A DNA stretch of 64,000 bases from Anaerosphaera multitolerans. GTDB taxonomy: Bacteria > Bacillota > Clostridia > Tissierellales > Peptoniphilaceae. The notes under the pieces are model-generated. The model saw only the letters and a list, made by a program, of their open reading frames with translations, was not told the origin of the DNA and searched no databases. Both the position numbers and the translations under genes were made by a program. Position 1 is the stretch's first letter, and every line of letters begins with the position of its first letter. Location: positions 168,756-232,755 of the forward strand of contig NZ_RLIH01000003.1 in NCBI RefSeq assembly GCF_004006535.1, in the 5' to 3' direction. Positions 56,524-64,000 of the stretch are shown here, piece by piece.

Positions 56524-58344
56524 ATGAATCTCACAGAAGAACAAAAACATACAATAGGTCACATTGACGGACCTGCTTTAGTATTAGCAGTACCGGGATC
56601 AGGAAAGACAACTGTACTTATGTATAGAACTGTAAATTTAATAAAACATGGAGTTAATCCCAATAAGATACTTACCATTACATTTTCAAAGGCATCAGCT
56701 CTGGATATGCAAAAGAGATTTAAAACTTTATTTCCTCAATTTAATATGCCTATAAAGTTTTCAACTATCCATGCTTTCTGCTACAGGATCATTTTAGAAT
56801 ATTCAAGGTTAAGAGGAAAACAATACACTTTAATTGAAGATACTGCAAAGGGAAAATATGATATTTTAAAAAAGATTTACTTTAATATCTATTACAAGAA
56901 TATTACAGAAGAAAAATTGGAAATGATTATAAATCAGATTTCCTATTATAAAAATTTACTAATCAATCCCAGAGAAGTAAAAAGCGATATACCTAAATTT
57001 TCAGAGATATATAATCTATATGAAGACTTTAAAATAAGTAATGGTTTAATTGACTTTGACGATATGATATTAATCGCTCTTGACATACTTGAAAAAGACG
57101 AATACATCAGAAAAAAATATAAGACCAAGTATGATTACATTCAACTTGATGAAGGACAGGACACATCTCTTGCACAGTTTAAAATAATTCAAAAACTAAG
57201 CCATCCTAAAAATAATATATTTGTTGTAGCTGATGACGACCAGTCCATATACGGATTTAGAGGTTCCAACCCTCAATATCTGTTAAACTTAAAAAGCACT
57301 TATAAAAATTTAAAGTTATATTATTTACAAAATAATTTTAGGTCCACTAAAAATATAGTAAATACTTCAAATTTATTTATAAATAACAATCAATTTCGTT
57401 TTAATAAAAGTGTCACTACTTGGAATGATTATAAAGAACCTGTAAATGTAATCATAGTTGAAAATAATGATGAAGAATATAAATTTATATTTGAGACCAT
57501 TAAAAAAGATGACTCAAAGGACTATGCAATAGTATATAGAAATAATTTATGTGCTTTGGGATTAGTTGAATATCTGGAAAGAAATAATATTAATTTTAAT
57601 ATTAAAGATAATAATATGAAGTTCTTTAATCATTTTGTTTTAAAAGATATTTTAAATATTCTTACATTTTCTGAAGATACTTCTAATATGGAGTTGTTTT
57701 CAAACTTCTACTATAAAATAAAAGGATATATATCTAAGAAACATATTAATTTTTTAAAAACCAAAGAAAGTGACAATCTTTTAAAAACTTTGCTTTCCTA
57801 TCCAGGTCTACCCCATTACTATAAGGAAAATATTTATAATCTATTGTCCTTATTTAAAAAATTAAAATCCAAGTCACTTGTAGAAAAAATAGATTCCATA
57901 CTCTACGACTTTGAATATGATACTTATTTGCAAGATAGTGCAAAAAAATTCGGTTTTAATTATAAATCCTTAAAAGAATATACCCACTATTTAAAATACA
58001 TTGCCAAGGATGAGGTAACATTAGAGGGATTAATAGGCAGATTAAAACATTTGGAGTTTTTAATGAAGGCCCCCTTTAATTCAAATTCAAATCTTACTCT
58101 ATCCACAATCCATTCAATTAAGGGTCTTGAATTTAACACTGTTTTTGTAATAGATTTAGTTGAGGGAATTTTACCTTCAAATAATTCCTTAGAGGGGGAT
58201 TTAAATTCTTTAGAAGAAGAAAGACGTCTGTTTTATGTAGCAATGACTCGAGCAAAGGAAAATCTATACTTAATGTATCCTAAAAATCACAACGGAAATT
58301 CAGCAGAAATGAGTAGGTTCTTAATAGAAGTCTCTAAATATTAA
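56524..58344 (+). CDS. UvrD/Rep-family DNA helicase
   Basis: 606 residues, shorter than PcrA (about 740). Walker A AVPGSGKTT (Lys28), motif II LDEGQDTS (the common form is DExQD), QSIYGFRGS, STIHSIKGLEFNTVF and MTRAKENLYL are all present, so SF1A helicase motifs are intact. The reduction falls in the insert domains and the C-terminal tail. It is likely an accessory repair or replication helicase and not the primary PcrA. GGAGG precedes the ATG. Confidence 0.9.
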   Translation: MNLTEEQKHTIGHIDGPALVLAVPGSGKTTVLMYRTVNLIKHGVNPNKILTITFSKASALDMQKRFKTLFPQFNMPIKFSTIHAFCYRIILEYSRLRGKQYTLIEDTAKGKYDILKKIYFNIYYKNITEEKLEMIINQISYYKNLLINPREVKSDIPKFSEIYNLYEDFKISNGLIDFDDMILIALDILEKDEYIRKKYKTKYDYIQLDEGQDTSLAQFKIIQKLSHPKNNIFVVADDDQSIYGFRGSNPQYLLNLKSTYKNLKLYYLQNNFRSTKNIVNTSNLFINNNQFRFNKSVTTWNDYKEPVNVIIVENNDEEYKFIFETIKKDDSKDYAIVYRNNLCALGLVEYLERNNINFNIKDNNMKFFNHFVLKDILNILTFSEDTSNMELFSNFYYKIKGYISKKHINFLKTKESDNLLKTLLSYPGLPHYYKENIYNLLSLFKKLKSKSLVEKIDSILYDFEYDTYLQDSAKKFGFNYKSLKEYTHYLKYIAKDEVTLEGLIGRLKHLEFLMKAPFNSNSNLTLSTIHSIKGLEFNTVFVIDLVEGILPSNNSLEGDLNSLEEERRLFYVAMTRAKENLYLMYPKNHNGNSAEMSRFLIEVSKY

Positions 58345-58369
58345 ATAGGTTAGTAGAAACTAACCTATT
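58344..58369. terminator. Bidirectional terminator between the helicase and GNAT genes
   Basis: Ten-base-pair stem (AATAGGTTAG/CTAACCTATT, six-base loop) with a T run on the plus strand. Confidence 0.85.
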
Positions 58370-58857
58370 ATTTTTTCATATGCAAATCTCTTACCCTCAA
58401 TTTCCAAATAGACAATTCCGCAATACTTATATCCCAAACTCAATAAAAAATTTTGCATTGTCTTATTATCTTCATGAGTGTCAACTTTTAAGCTTGAAAT
58501 CCCATTTTTCCTTCCAAATTCTTCTATTTCACCTAGCAGCTTTCCTGCATATCCTCTTCTCTTTTTGGAATTAAGTGTAGCCACTTTATGAATAGCATAG
58601 TATTTTCCATTACTTAACCAACTGCCTTCATATATTTTATCATAGGCCGGATCATAGTCCATAATCCTGGCCGTAGCCACTGCTCCCTTATCATCCAGTA
58701 CATATATCTGATTAAGATTATCTTCCACTTCCCACAATTGAGGTTTTTCCACACCCTGCCATTGATTTACGCCTTCAGCCCTAAGGCTTTCGGAACCATC
58801 TAAGTACATCTGGTAAATAATTTTAATATCTTCTTTTTGTGCCTTTCTAATCTCCAT
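58360..58857 (-). CDS. GNAT family N-acetyltransferase
   Basis: 165 residues of the GNAT fold. The acetyl-CoA loop is KKRRGYAGKLLGEIEEFG, preceded by AIHKVATLNS and followed by LKVDTHEDN. Acceptor substrate cannot be predicted. AGGAGG precedes the ATG. It stands alone, facing the helicase. Confidence 0.9.
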   Translation of the reverse strand: MEIRKAQKEDIKIIYQMYLDGSESLRAEGVNQWQGVEKPQLWEVEDNLNQIYVLDDKGAVATARIMDYDPAYDKIYEGSWLSNGKYYAIHKVATLNSKKRRGYAGKLLGEIEEFGRKNGISSLKVDTHEDNKTMQNFLLSLGYKYCGIVYLEIEGKRFAYEKIIG

Positions 58858-58931
58858 AATTTCCTCCTAAAATCATTTTACAGTTATGGACTTAAGAATT
58901 CAATATGCTATAATTTTTTAGGGTGATTATA

Positions 58932-59642
58932 ATGAAATATGAAAATATTAAAGAAGCGGTTTTTATAAAAAGAACAAATAGATTTATAGCTGCTTGTATA
59001 ATAGATGGAATAGAAGAAAAAGTATATGTTCCTAATACGGGAAGGTGTAAAGAACTATTTATTACAGGTTCAAAGGTCTATGTAAGTAAGTCAAATAATC
59101 CAAAGAGAGTTACGAAGTATACTCTGACATCTGTTTATAAAGACAAGAGATTGATTAATATAGATTCTCAAGCTCCCAACTCCATAGTGGAAGAAGCTTT
59201 AAAAGCCGGAACAATATTTAAAGAATATAACTTTTCTAAAATTGTAAGGGAGAAAACTTTTAATAACAGTAGATTTGACATCTATTATGAAGCTATTAAA
59301 GATGATAAGGAAATTAAAGGGTTTATTGAGGTCAAAGGTGTTACTCTTGAAGAAGATAACATAGCTTATTTTCCCGATGCTCCAACTTTAAGAGGATTAA
59401 AGCACATACAGGAACTTGTAATCGCAAAAGAAAAGGGATATAGTTCCCATATTGTATTTCTTGTGCAAATGGAAAATATCAAGAGTTTTTTACCCAATGT
59501 GAAAATGCAACCTGAATTTGGAAGTGAACTTAACAAAGCACAACATCAGGGTGTTGAAATAAAATCCTTTGAATGTAGAGTCAAGGCTGATGAAATACTA
59601 CTGAGCAAAGAAGTACCAGTAGGCGATTTAAGCTCCTTTTAA
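58932..59642 (+). CDS. sfsA: SfsA family nuclease-fold protein
   Basis: 236 residues with an N-terminal OB-like part (NTGRCKELF) and a nuclease-like core (SRFDIYYEA, GFIEVKGVTLEED, PTLRGLKHIQEL) typical of SfsA. Escherichia coli SfsA was named for sugar-fermentation stimulation; the family is now viewed as DNA/RNA binding and nuclease-like. The start is ATG 58932 behind AGGGTGAT. It overlaps the convergent macro-domain gene by 15 bases at the 3' ends. Confidence 0.93.
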   Translation: MKYENIKEAVFIKRTNRFIAACIIDGIEEKVYVPNTGRCKELFITGSKVYVSKSNNPKRVTKYTLTSVYKDKRLINIDSQAPNSIVEEALKAGTIFKEYNFSKIVREKTFNNSRFDIYYEAIKDDKEIKGFIEVKGVTLEEDNIAYFPDAPTLRGLKHIQELVIAKEKGYSSHIVFLVQMENIKSFLPNVKMQPEFGSELNKAQHQGVEIKSFECRVKADEILLSKEVPVGDLSSF

Positions 59643-60089
59643 AATCAAGTATACATCCATATCGAATTCATCTAAAAACTCATTTATTGCTGCCTTGGCA
59701 ACCTTTAGGGCATCATCATAGGGATAGCCATATATGCCTGATGATATTAATGGAAAAGCTATTGACTTTATGTTATTTTCCTTTGCCAGCTTTAGAGAAT
59801 TTATATAAGCTTTTTTCAATAGCTCTTCTTCTCCCTTATCTCCACCCTGATACATAGGGCCTACGGTGTGAATTATATTTTTTACTTTTAACTTATATCC
59901 CTTAGTAATTACAGCTTCACCTGTATTACAATAACCTATCAAATCACATTCCCTTTGAAGTTCTTCTGCTCCTGCAGCTTTAAATATAGCTCCGCAGACA
60001 CCGCTCCCCATTTTCAAGCCACTGTTTGCAGCATTTACAATAGCATCTCCTCTAAAATCCAAAATATCTCCATGTAGGATTTCTAACAT
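59628..60089 (-). CDS. Macro-domain protein (O-acetyl-ADP-ribose deacetylase type)
   Basis: 153 residues with the macro-domain patterns GDILDFRGDAIVNAANSGL, GSGVCGAIFKAAG and AFPLISSGIYGYP. Such proteins bind or hydrolyse ADP-ribose conjugates; the VNAAN and SSGIYGYP loops are those of the YmdB/MacroD-like class. GGAGTG precedes the ATG. Confidence 0.92.
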   Translation of the reverse strand: MLEILHGDILDFRGDAIVNAANSGLKMGSGVCGAIFKAAGAEELQRECDLIGYCNTGEAVITKGYKLKVKNIIHTVGPMYQGGDKGEEELLKKAYINSLKLAKENNIKSIAFPLISSGIYGYPYDDALKVAKAAINEFLDEFDMDVYLILKGA

Positions 60090-60155
60090 AGTATCACTCC
60101 TTTAGTTAATTCTACCATATTATCTCTCTACTATAAAAAACTAAATTCCATTAAA

Positions 60156-60186
60156 AAAAGTCATCTACTTAAAGTAAATGACTTTT
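60156..60186 (-). terminator. Terminator after the tRNA cluster
   Basis: AAAAGTCATCTACTT pairs with AAGTAAATGACTTTT; on the minus strand the stem is followed by seven T, just after the tRNA-Phe CCA. Confidence 0.85.
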
Positions 60187-60187
60187 G

Positions 60188-60263
<76 letters not shown>

Positions 60264-60268
60264 AAAAA

Positions 60269-60345
60269 TGGTGGGCCTTCAGGGACTTGAACCCCAGACC
60301 TACCGGTTATGAGCCGGGCGCTCTAACCAACTGAGCTAAAGGCCC
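60269..60345 (-). tRNA. tRNA-Met (CAT)
   Basis: Acceptor GGGCCTT pairs with AAGGCCC, anticodon loop GCTCATAAC, T-loop GTTCAAGTC, encoded CCA. The paired acceptor first base and the D-stem fit elongator Met better than initiator; an Ile2 tRNA with modified C34 cannot be excluded by sequence alone. Confidence 0.92.
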
Positions 60346-60352
60346 TCACCAT

Positions 60353-60443
60353 TGGCGGAGAAAGAGGGATTTGAACCCTCGCGACCCTTGCGAGCCCTAC
60401 TCCCTTAGCAGGGGAGCCTCTTCAGCCTCTTGAGTATTTCTCC
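60353..60443 (-). tRNA. tRNA-Ser (GCT)
   Basis: Acceptor GGAGAAA pairs with TTTCTCC, long variable arm (about 20 bases, GGGCTCGCAAGGGTC region), anticodon GCT in CTGCTAAG, encoded GCCA. First of the three tRNA genes. Confidence 0.96.
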
Positions 60444-60538
60444 AGTTATTATCGGCTAAATGTAATTTGAACTCCAAATCACTTTTACTATTATAGGTTA
60501 TTAAAATATTAATGTCAAGCATAAATCAAATTATTTTT

Positions 60539-61069
60539 TTAATTTGCAACCTTCATACGCCTTCGTACTATTTTAGCCGGAGCTCCTACAACTGTCACAT
60601 TATCCGGTACATCTTCCAGCACTATTGAGCCTGCTCCTACTTTTACATTATTCCCAATAGTTATAGCACCCAGCACAATTGCATCTGCTCCTATAATAAC
60701 ATTATTACCAACGGTGGGATGTCTTTTTATATTTTTCTCATTACCTGTACCCCCGAGAGTAACGCCGTGAAATATTTGTACATTATCTCCAATTTCCGCC
60801 GTCTCTCCTATTACAACTCCCATTCCATGATCTATAAAAAAATTATTTCCTATTTGTGCACCTGGATGGATTTCAATTCCCGTCTTCTTTCTCGACCTTT
60901 GAGAAATAAATCTAGCTAAAAATTTATGACCTTTTCTATAAAAATAATTGGCAATCCTATGGGATATTCTAGCTCTTATTACCGGATACAATAAAAGTGC
61001 TTCCCACACAGAAGTACAAGCCGGATCCTTCTCATATATATTCTGCGCTTCAACCATTAACCAGTTCAT
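60539..61069 (-). CDS. cysE: Serine O-acetyltransferase
   Basis: 176 residues, the short EpsC/CysE form. A helical N-terminus is followed by left-handed beta-helix hexapeptide repeats: [27 protein letters not shown] and [17 protein letters not shown]. It makes O-acetylserine for cysteine synthesis and may complex with CysK through its C-terminus. AAAGGGG precedes the ATG. It is 12 bases behind cysK and under the same T-box. Confidence 0.96.
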   Translation of the reverse strand: MNWLMVEAQNIYEKDPACTSVWEALLLYPVIRARISHRIANYFYRKGHKFLARFISQRSRKKTGIEIHPGAQIGNNFFIDHGMGVVIGETAEIGDNVQIFHGVTLGGTGNEKNIKRHPTVGNNVIIGADAIVLGAITIGNNVKVGAGSIVLEDVPDNVTVVGAPAKIVRRRMKVAN

Positions 61070-61081
61070 AGTTACCCCTTT

Positions 61082-61996
61082 CTACTCCTCATATAGGAAT
61101 AAATCCGTACTTAAATATCTTTCTCCCGTATCAGGCAGAACTGTTACTACAGTCTTTCCCTTACCTAAATTTTTTGCATATTCAATTGCTGCAAATACAT
61201 TAGCCCCGGAAGATATTCCCGCTAAAATCCCCTCTTTTTTAGCAAGCTCTCTTGTCATTTCATAGGATTCTTCATCACTTACATCAAATATTTCATCAAC
61301 ATACTGACCATAATAGGTTTCCGGAATGAAATTAGCTCCAATACCCTGTATCTTATGAGGTCCCGGCTTACCCTTTAATATCTGTCCGGACTTTGGTTCT
61401 ACGGCCACTATCTTTATATTTTTAAGTTTTTCTTTTAAAACTTTTCCGGTTCCTGAAATAGTCCCGCCTGTTCCCACTCCTGCAACAAAAACATCAATTG
61501 TGTCCAAATCCTCAAGTAACTCCTTAGCTGTAGTTCTCTCATGGGCCAAAGGATTTGATGGATTTACAAATTGATTTAAAAGAAAGTAACCTCTTTCTTC
61601 TGAAAGTCTTTTAGCCTCATCTACTGAACCCTGCATTCCCTTTGCTCCGGGAGTTAGTATTAATTTTGCCCCATAAGCTTGGAACAACTTTCTTCTCTCA
61701 ATACTCATTGTATCAGGCATCACTATTACAATATTAAGCCCCAGTACAGCTCCAATCATTGAAAGACCTATTCCCATGTTGCCGCTTGTAGACTCAACTA
61801 TAGTATCTCCTTTCTTTATAATACCTTTGCCTAAAGCATCCTTTACCATTTGATATGCAGGTCTGTCTTTAATAGATCCGCTGGGATTTTTTGACTCCAC
61901 TTTCACATAAATATCTGCCATATTATCTTCTGTTAAATTATTTAATTTTACCAACGGTGTATTTCCAATAGTTTCTAAAATATTATTTTTAATCAT
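61082..61996 (-). CDS. cysK: Cysteine synthase A (O-acetylserine sulfhydrylase)
   Basis: 304 residues of the PLP type II fold. The catalytic lysine lies in NPSGSIKDRPAY, the substrate loop in STSGNMGIGL, and the PLP phosphate loop in GVGTGGTISGTG. It combines O-acetylserine with sulfide to give cysteine. AGGAGG precedes the ATG. It is the first gene after a T-box leader whose likely specifier is TGC (Cys), so cysK-cysE respond to uncharged tRNA-Cys. Confidence 0.97.
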   Translation of the reverse strand: MIKNNILETIGNTPLVKLNNLTEDNMADIYVKVESKNPSGSIKDRPAYQMVKDALGKGIIKKGDTIVESTSGNMGIGLSMIGAVLGLNIVIVMPDTMSIERRKLFQAYGAKLILTPGAKGMQGSVDEAKRLSEERGYFLLNQFVNPSNPLAHERTTAKELLEDLDTIDVFVAGVGTGGTISGTGKVLKEKLKNIKIVAVEPKSGQILKGKPGPHKIQGIGANFIPETYYGQYVDEIFDVSDEESYEMTRELAKKEGILAGISSGANVFAAIEYAKNLGKGKTVVTVLPDTGERYLSTDLFLYEE

Positions 61997-62013
61997 TTTT
62001 TCCTCCTAACAAT

Positions 62014-62273
62014 AAAAAAACCCTTTGCCCTTGTTCTCAAAGGCAAAAGGTTAACTTCGCGGTTCCACTTTGTTTAGGATAAATCCCATCTCATTTAGAC
62101 TCAAACAAGTCCTAGCTCTGTAACGTGAGCAAACGTATCATCTACTGTAATTTCGAATCAAAGCTCCTCAGTGCACTTCAAATACATTCCCGCTAAACCT
62201 CTCTCAGCTTATGAGGTTTTCTCTGTAAAGCTAAACATATTTTACTTTACTAAGTCATCGCATTTTTAATATA
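62014..62273 (-). ncRNA. T-box riboswitch, probable tRNA-Cys specificity
   Basis: The leader contains the T-box core (GTGGAACCGCG on the minus strand, 62068-62058) near its 3' end, followed by a terminator hairpin (CCTTTTGCC with GGCAAAGG) and seven T at 62014-62020. Stem I upstream carries GAAG-TGC-ACTGAGGAGC, so TGC (Cys) is the likely specifier codon; a GTG reading is excluded by the conserved ACT following. Uncharged tRNA-Cys would stabilise the antiterminator and allow cysK-cysE transcription. Confidence 0.92.
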
Positions 62274-62279
62274 AATGAA

Positions 62280-62308
62280 ATTATACTCATTAAATATCTC
62301 TTTGTCAA
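62280..62308 (-). promoter_or_regulatory. Sigma-A promoter of the T-box/cysK operon
   Basis: Minus strand TTGACA (62308-62303), 17 bases, TATAAT (62285-62280): consensus in both boxes. Confidence 0.92.
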
Positions 62309-62310
62309 CA

Positions 62311-63042
62311 TTAATAGTCTAAAAATTTTACCGATGAATCTAAAGAATAAATCACATCTTTTCTTTCAACTATTATTTCAACTTTTTCACTTAATTCCTT
62401 ATCTTTTTTTATAATTTCCAAAAGAGCTTTATTTGGATTTATCGCTATTGGTTTACCCATTTTTTTTAACATTGAAACATCTCCGGTAGTATCTCCATAG
62501 GCATAACTCTCATCTAGAGTAATATCATATTCCTCTATTAATTCAGAAATTACCCTATCCTTACTTGAGCTGTCCCACATTGGAATAAGTTCTCCCGTAA
62601 ATTTTTCACTGCTGTCAACTTTATATATACTACCTCTATAGTCTGTCGCCTCATACTTTGCCGCTATCCTAGCTACTAAAAAATCAGGACTTCCCGAAAT
62701 GAAAAATATAAAATGTCCTTGCTTTTTATGCCATTTTAATCGCTCTCTTGAATATTTATAAACCTGATCCCCGCTTGCCTTAATTACATGGTCTGCAATA
62801 TAGTTTACAAATTTCCTATCTTCGCCCTTTAAATTATCTAAATATATAGGAGCCAAGGTTTCAAGATATTCCTCATAGTCTCCATATCTTTTTTTCCATT
62901 CCTCATAAACTTTTTTTACATCTGTATACCATATGCCTCTATCTATTACTTCATAATCCATAAGTTTTTTAAAATGTTGGATTAAAAGAGCCTCTCTGTA
63001 AATAGTTCCATCTATATCAAAAAAAGCACCTATTTTTTTCAT
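62311..63042 (-). CDS. HAD superfamily phosphatase (SerB-like subfamily IB)
   Basis: 243 residues. Motif I FFDIDGTIYRE (nucleophile Asp9 and acid Asp11), motif II ISGSPDF, motif III Lys region SSKDRV and motif IV YGDTTGDVSML are all present. The helical cap between motifs I and II is the HAD-IB type. The substrate is unknown; relatives include phosphoserine phosphatase. It is divergent in position from the stalk-domain gene and separated from the T-box promoter by 2 bases. Confidence 0.9.
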   Translation of the reverse strand: MKKIGAFFDIDGTIYREALLIQHFKKLMDYEVIDRGIWYTDVKKVYEEWKKRYGDYEEYLETLAPIYLDNLKGEDRKFVNYIADHVIKASGDQVYKYSRERLKWHKKQGHFIFFISGSPDFLVARIAAKYEATDYRGSIYKVDSSEKFTGELIPMWDSSSKDRVISELIEEYDITLDESYAYGDTTGDVSMLKKMGKPIAINPNKALLEIIKKDKELSEKVEIIVERKDVIYSLDSSVKFLDY

Positions 63043-63210
63043 AAATACCCCCTTACAATAAAATTTTTATTCCCATTAATGAGTTATCTACTCATACATT
63101 GTAACACCAAAACAAAGTATTTTTAATTATTATCTAATTAAATTTGTGGTATAATATAGAATAATTATTAATTACATAGCTTTGCTAAAGTTAACATATT
63201 TTCATTAAAA

Positions 63211-63240
63211 TTGGCAATAACATCAATGGATAATTAATAT
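63211..63240 (+). promoter_or_regulatory. Candidate promoter of the stalk-domain gene
   Basis: TTGGCA (63211-63216), 18 bases, TAATAT (63235-63240). A palindrome follows at 63254. Confidence 0.5.
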
Positions 63241-63253
63241 AGTAGTTTAAAAC

Positions 63254-63274
63254 AAATACTTGAAATATTCAAGT
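63254..63274. promoter_or_regulatory. Palindrome, possible operator
   Basis: ATACTTGAA, three bases, TTCAAGTAT: a perfect nine-base inverted repeat just after the predicted transcript start of the stalk-domain gene. Confidence 0.55.
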
Positions 63275-63309
63275 ATAGTACTTTAATTTAGTACATGGAA
63301 AGGAATGTT

Positions 63310-63870
63310 ATGAAAAAGAAATTTTTAAATGTATTTTTAATACTTACAATTTCAATTTTATTAATACCTAATCTAATCTATGCACAAAAGCCGGTTAAAC
63401 TTATTATAAACGGAAAAGAAATTAAAAACAGCGTTGAACCCTTTATTGAAAACAATAGGACCCTTGTTCCTGTAAGAGTCATTAGTGAAAGTCTAGGCTA
63501 TAATGTAGTATGGAGTCCTGAAACAAAAATAATTTCAATTTCCAAGGACAATAACGAGTTAATTAAAAATGAAGTTTCCATAGGTTTGGCTATAAACAAA
63601 TCCTACCTTATGTCCTTTGATCCGGAAGTAGTAACTAAATCTTCTTCTATGTTGTTAAATGGTACTATTACTCATGAAGAGGCCGGTGAAATGGTGGCAA
63701 ATTCAGCAAAAAAAACCAACATAGATGTTGCACCTAAAATCATTGACAATGTAACCTTTGTACCCATTAGAGTAATAGCTGAACAATTTAATTTGAAAGT
63801 TCAATGGGACGACGAAAATAGAACCGTAATTATAGAAGAATCTGCTAATAAAAATACTATAAAAAATTGA
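63310..63870 (+). CDS. Secreted protein with copper-amine-oxidase N-terminal (stalk) domain
   Basis: 187 residues with a signal peptide (1 to about 25, ending in LIYAQ) and two stalk-domain repeats: VEPFIENNRTLVPVRVISESLG and IIDNVTFVPIRVIAEQFNLKVQWDDENRTVII. Such Cu_amine_oxidN1 domains occur in clostridial surface proteins and do not by themselves imply copper binding or amine oxidation. The start is ATG 63310 behind GGAAAGGA. The protein is short, with no other domain, so it may be a cell-surface accessory protein. Confidence 0.9.
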   Translation: MKKKFLNVFLILTISILLIPNLIYAQKPVKLIINGKEIKNSVEPFIENNRTLVPVRVISESLGYNVVWSPETKIISISKDNNELIKNEVSIGLAINKSYLMSFDPEVVTKSSSMLLNGTITHEEAGEMVANSAKKTNIDVAPKIIDNVTFVPIRVIAEQFNLKVQWDDENRTVIIEESANKNTIKN

Positions 63871-63892
63871 AAAGCTTGTATGTACAAGCTTT
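63871..63892 (+). terminator. Stem-loop directly after the stalk-domain gene
   Basis: Perfect ten-base-pair stem (AAAGCTTGTA/TACAAGCTTT, two-base loop) adjacent to the stop codon. Confidence 0.6.
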
Positions 63893-63904
63893 CAGATTGA
63901 AGAC

Positions 63905-63946
63905 AAAAGGCATTTTAGATTTTATTTTTACTCTAAAATGCCTTTT
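63905..63946. terminator. Second, strong terminator downstream of the stalk-domain gene
   Basis: Fifteen-base-pair stem (AAAAGGCATTTTAGA/TCTAAAATGCCTTTT, twelve-base loop), AT-rich on both sides. Confidence 0.8.
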
Positions 63947-63977
63947 AAAATGGGTAAATATATTGTGGGTGATAAAA

Positions 63978-64000
63978 ATGATGGGTAAAAAAGATAAAAT
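63978..64000 (+). CDS. Possible start of a gene cut by the window end
   Basis: ATG at 63978 (another at 63981) follows GGGTGAT and reads MMGKKDK until the edge. Only eight codons are visible and I cannot identify the product. Confidence 0.35.

Noticed and set aside
60269..60345. Initiator or Ile2 identity for the CAT tRNA
   Set aside because: The acceptor first pair is a normal G-C and the D-arm fits elongator Met; Ile2 cannot be fully excluded.

Overview
The window is a stretch of chromosome from a low-GC, Gram-positive, anaerobic bacterium. The hrcA-grpE-dnaK-dnaJ-prmA-rsmE-mtaB-hinT-rpsU-yqeY-nfeD-floA gene order with a CIRCE operator, the T-box leader, an NrdR-controlled class III ribonucleotide reductase, AT-rich codon use and many TTG/GTG starts after strong Shine-Dalgarno sites all fit Bacillota. 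A peptide/amino-acid-using Tissierellia or Peptoniphilaceae-like organism is my best guess; the sequence alone does not settle the genus.

Layout. 1-13.8 kb, minus strand: envelope lipid kinase (partial), ybeY, phoH, then a long stress/translation superoperon running from hrcA down to floA. 13.9-18.3 kb, plus strand: two tandem signal peptidases, lepA, hemW, rpsT. 18.3-26.2 kb, minus: holA, comEC, thrB-thrC, proA-proB. 26.2-34.5 kb, minus: the most unusual part, a six-gene cluster with a three-subunit molybdenum hydroxylase, two histidine-ammonia-lyase-fold proteins that both lack the Ala-Ser-Gly triad that makes the MIO cofactor, and a BCCT (betaine/carnitine/choline-type) transporter. 34.8-37.2 kb, plus: a fused NfnAB-type flavoprotein, divergent from that cluster. 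37.2-48.5 kb: DsbA-like protein, nrdD-nrdG, NimA-like flavoprotein, M18 aminopeptidase, MATE pump, AlkD-like repair protein, two zinc-ribbon paralogues with a decayed duplicate of the pyrC tail, pyrC, a cyclophilin, a membrane protein. 48.5-49.9 kb: AT-rich accessory patch with a lipoprotein gene and a tyrosine-integrase remnant. 49.9-64 kb: map, TPR protein, radical SAM protein, Zn/Cd ATPase, nitroreductase, PAP2, UvrD-like helicase, GNAT, sfsA, macro-domain protein, three tRNAs (Ser, Met, Phe), cysK-cysE behind a T-box, a HAD phosphatase and a secreted stalk-domain protein.

How the genes fit together. Most of the window is housekeeping. The 26.2-34.5 kb cluster is the candidate new system: no urocanase, imidazolonepropionase or other hut gene accompanies the two lyase-like genes, both have altered catalytic loops, and the transporter family imports quaternary ammonium compounds. 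A coherent hypothesis is catabolism of an imported betaine of a histidine-like or aromatic amino acid (ergothioneine or hercynine are examples), where trimethylamine is a good enough leaving group to be eliminated without MIO, followed by hydroxylation or oxidation of the unsaturated product by the molybdenum enzyme. This is inference; substrate and chemistry need testing.
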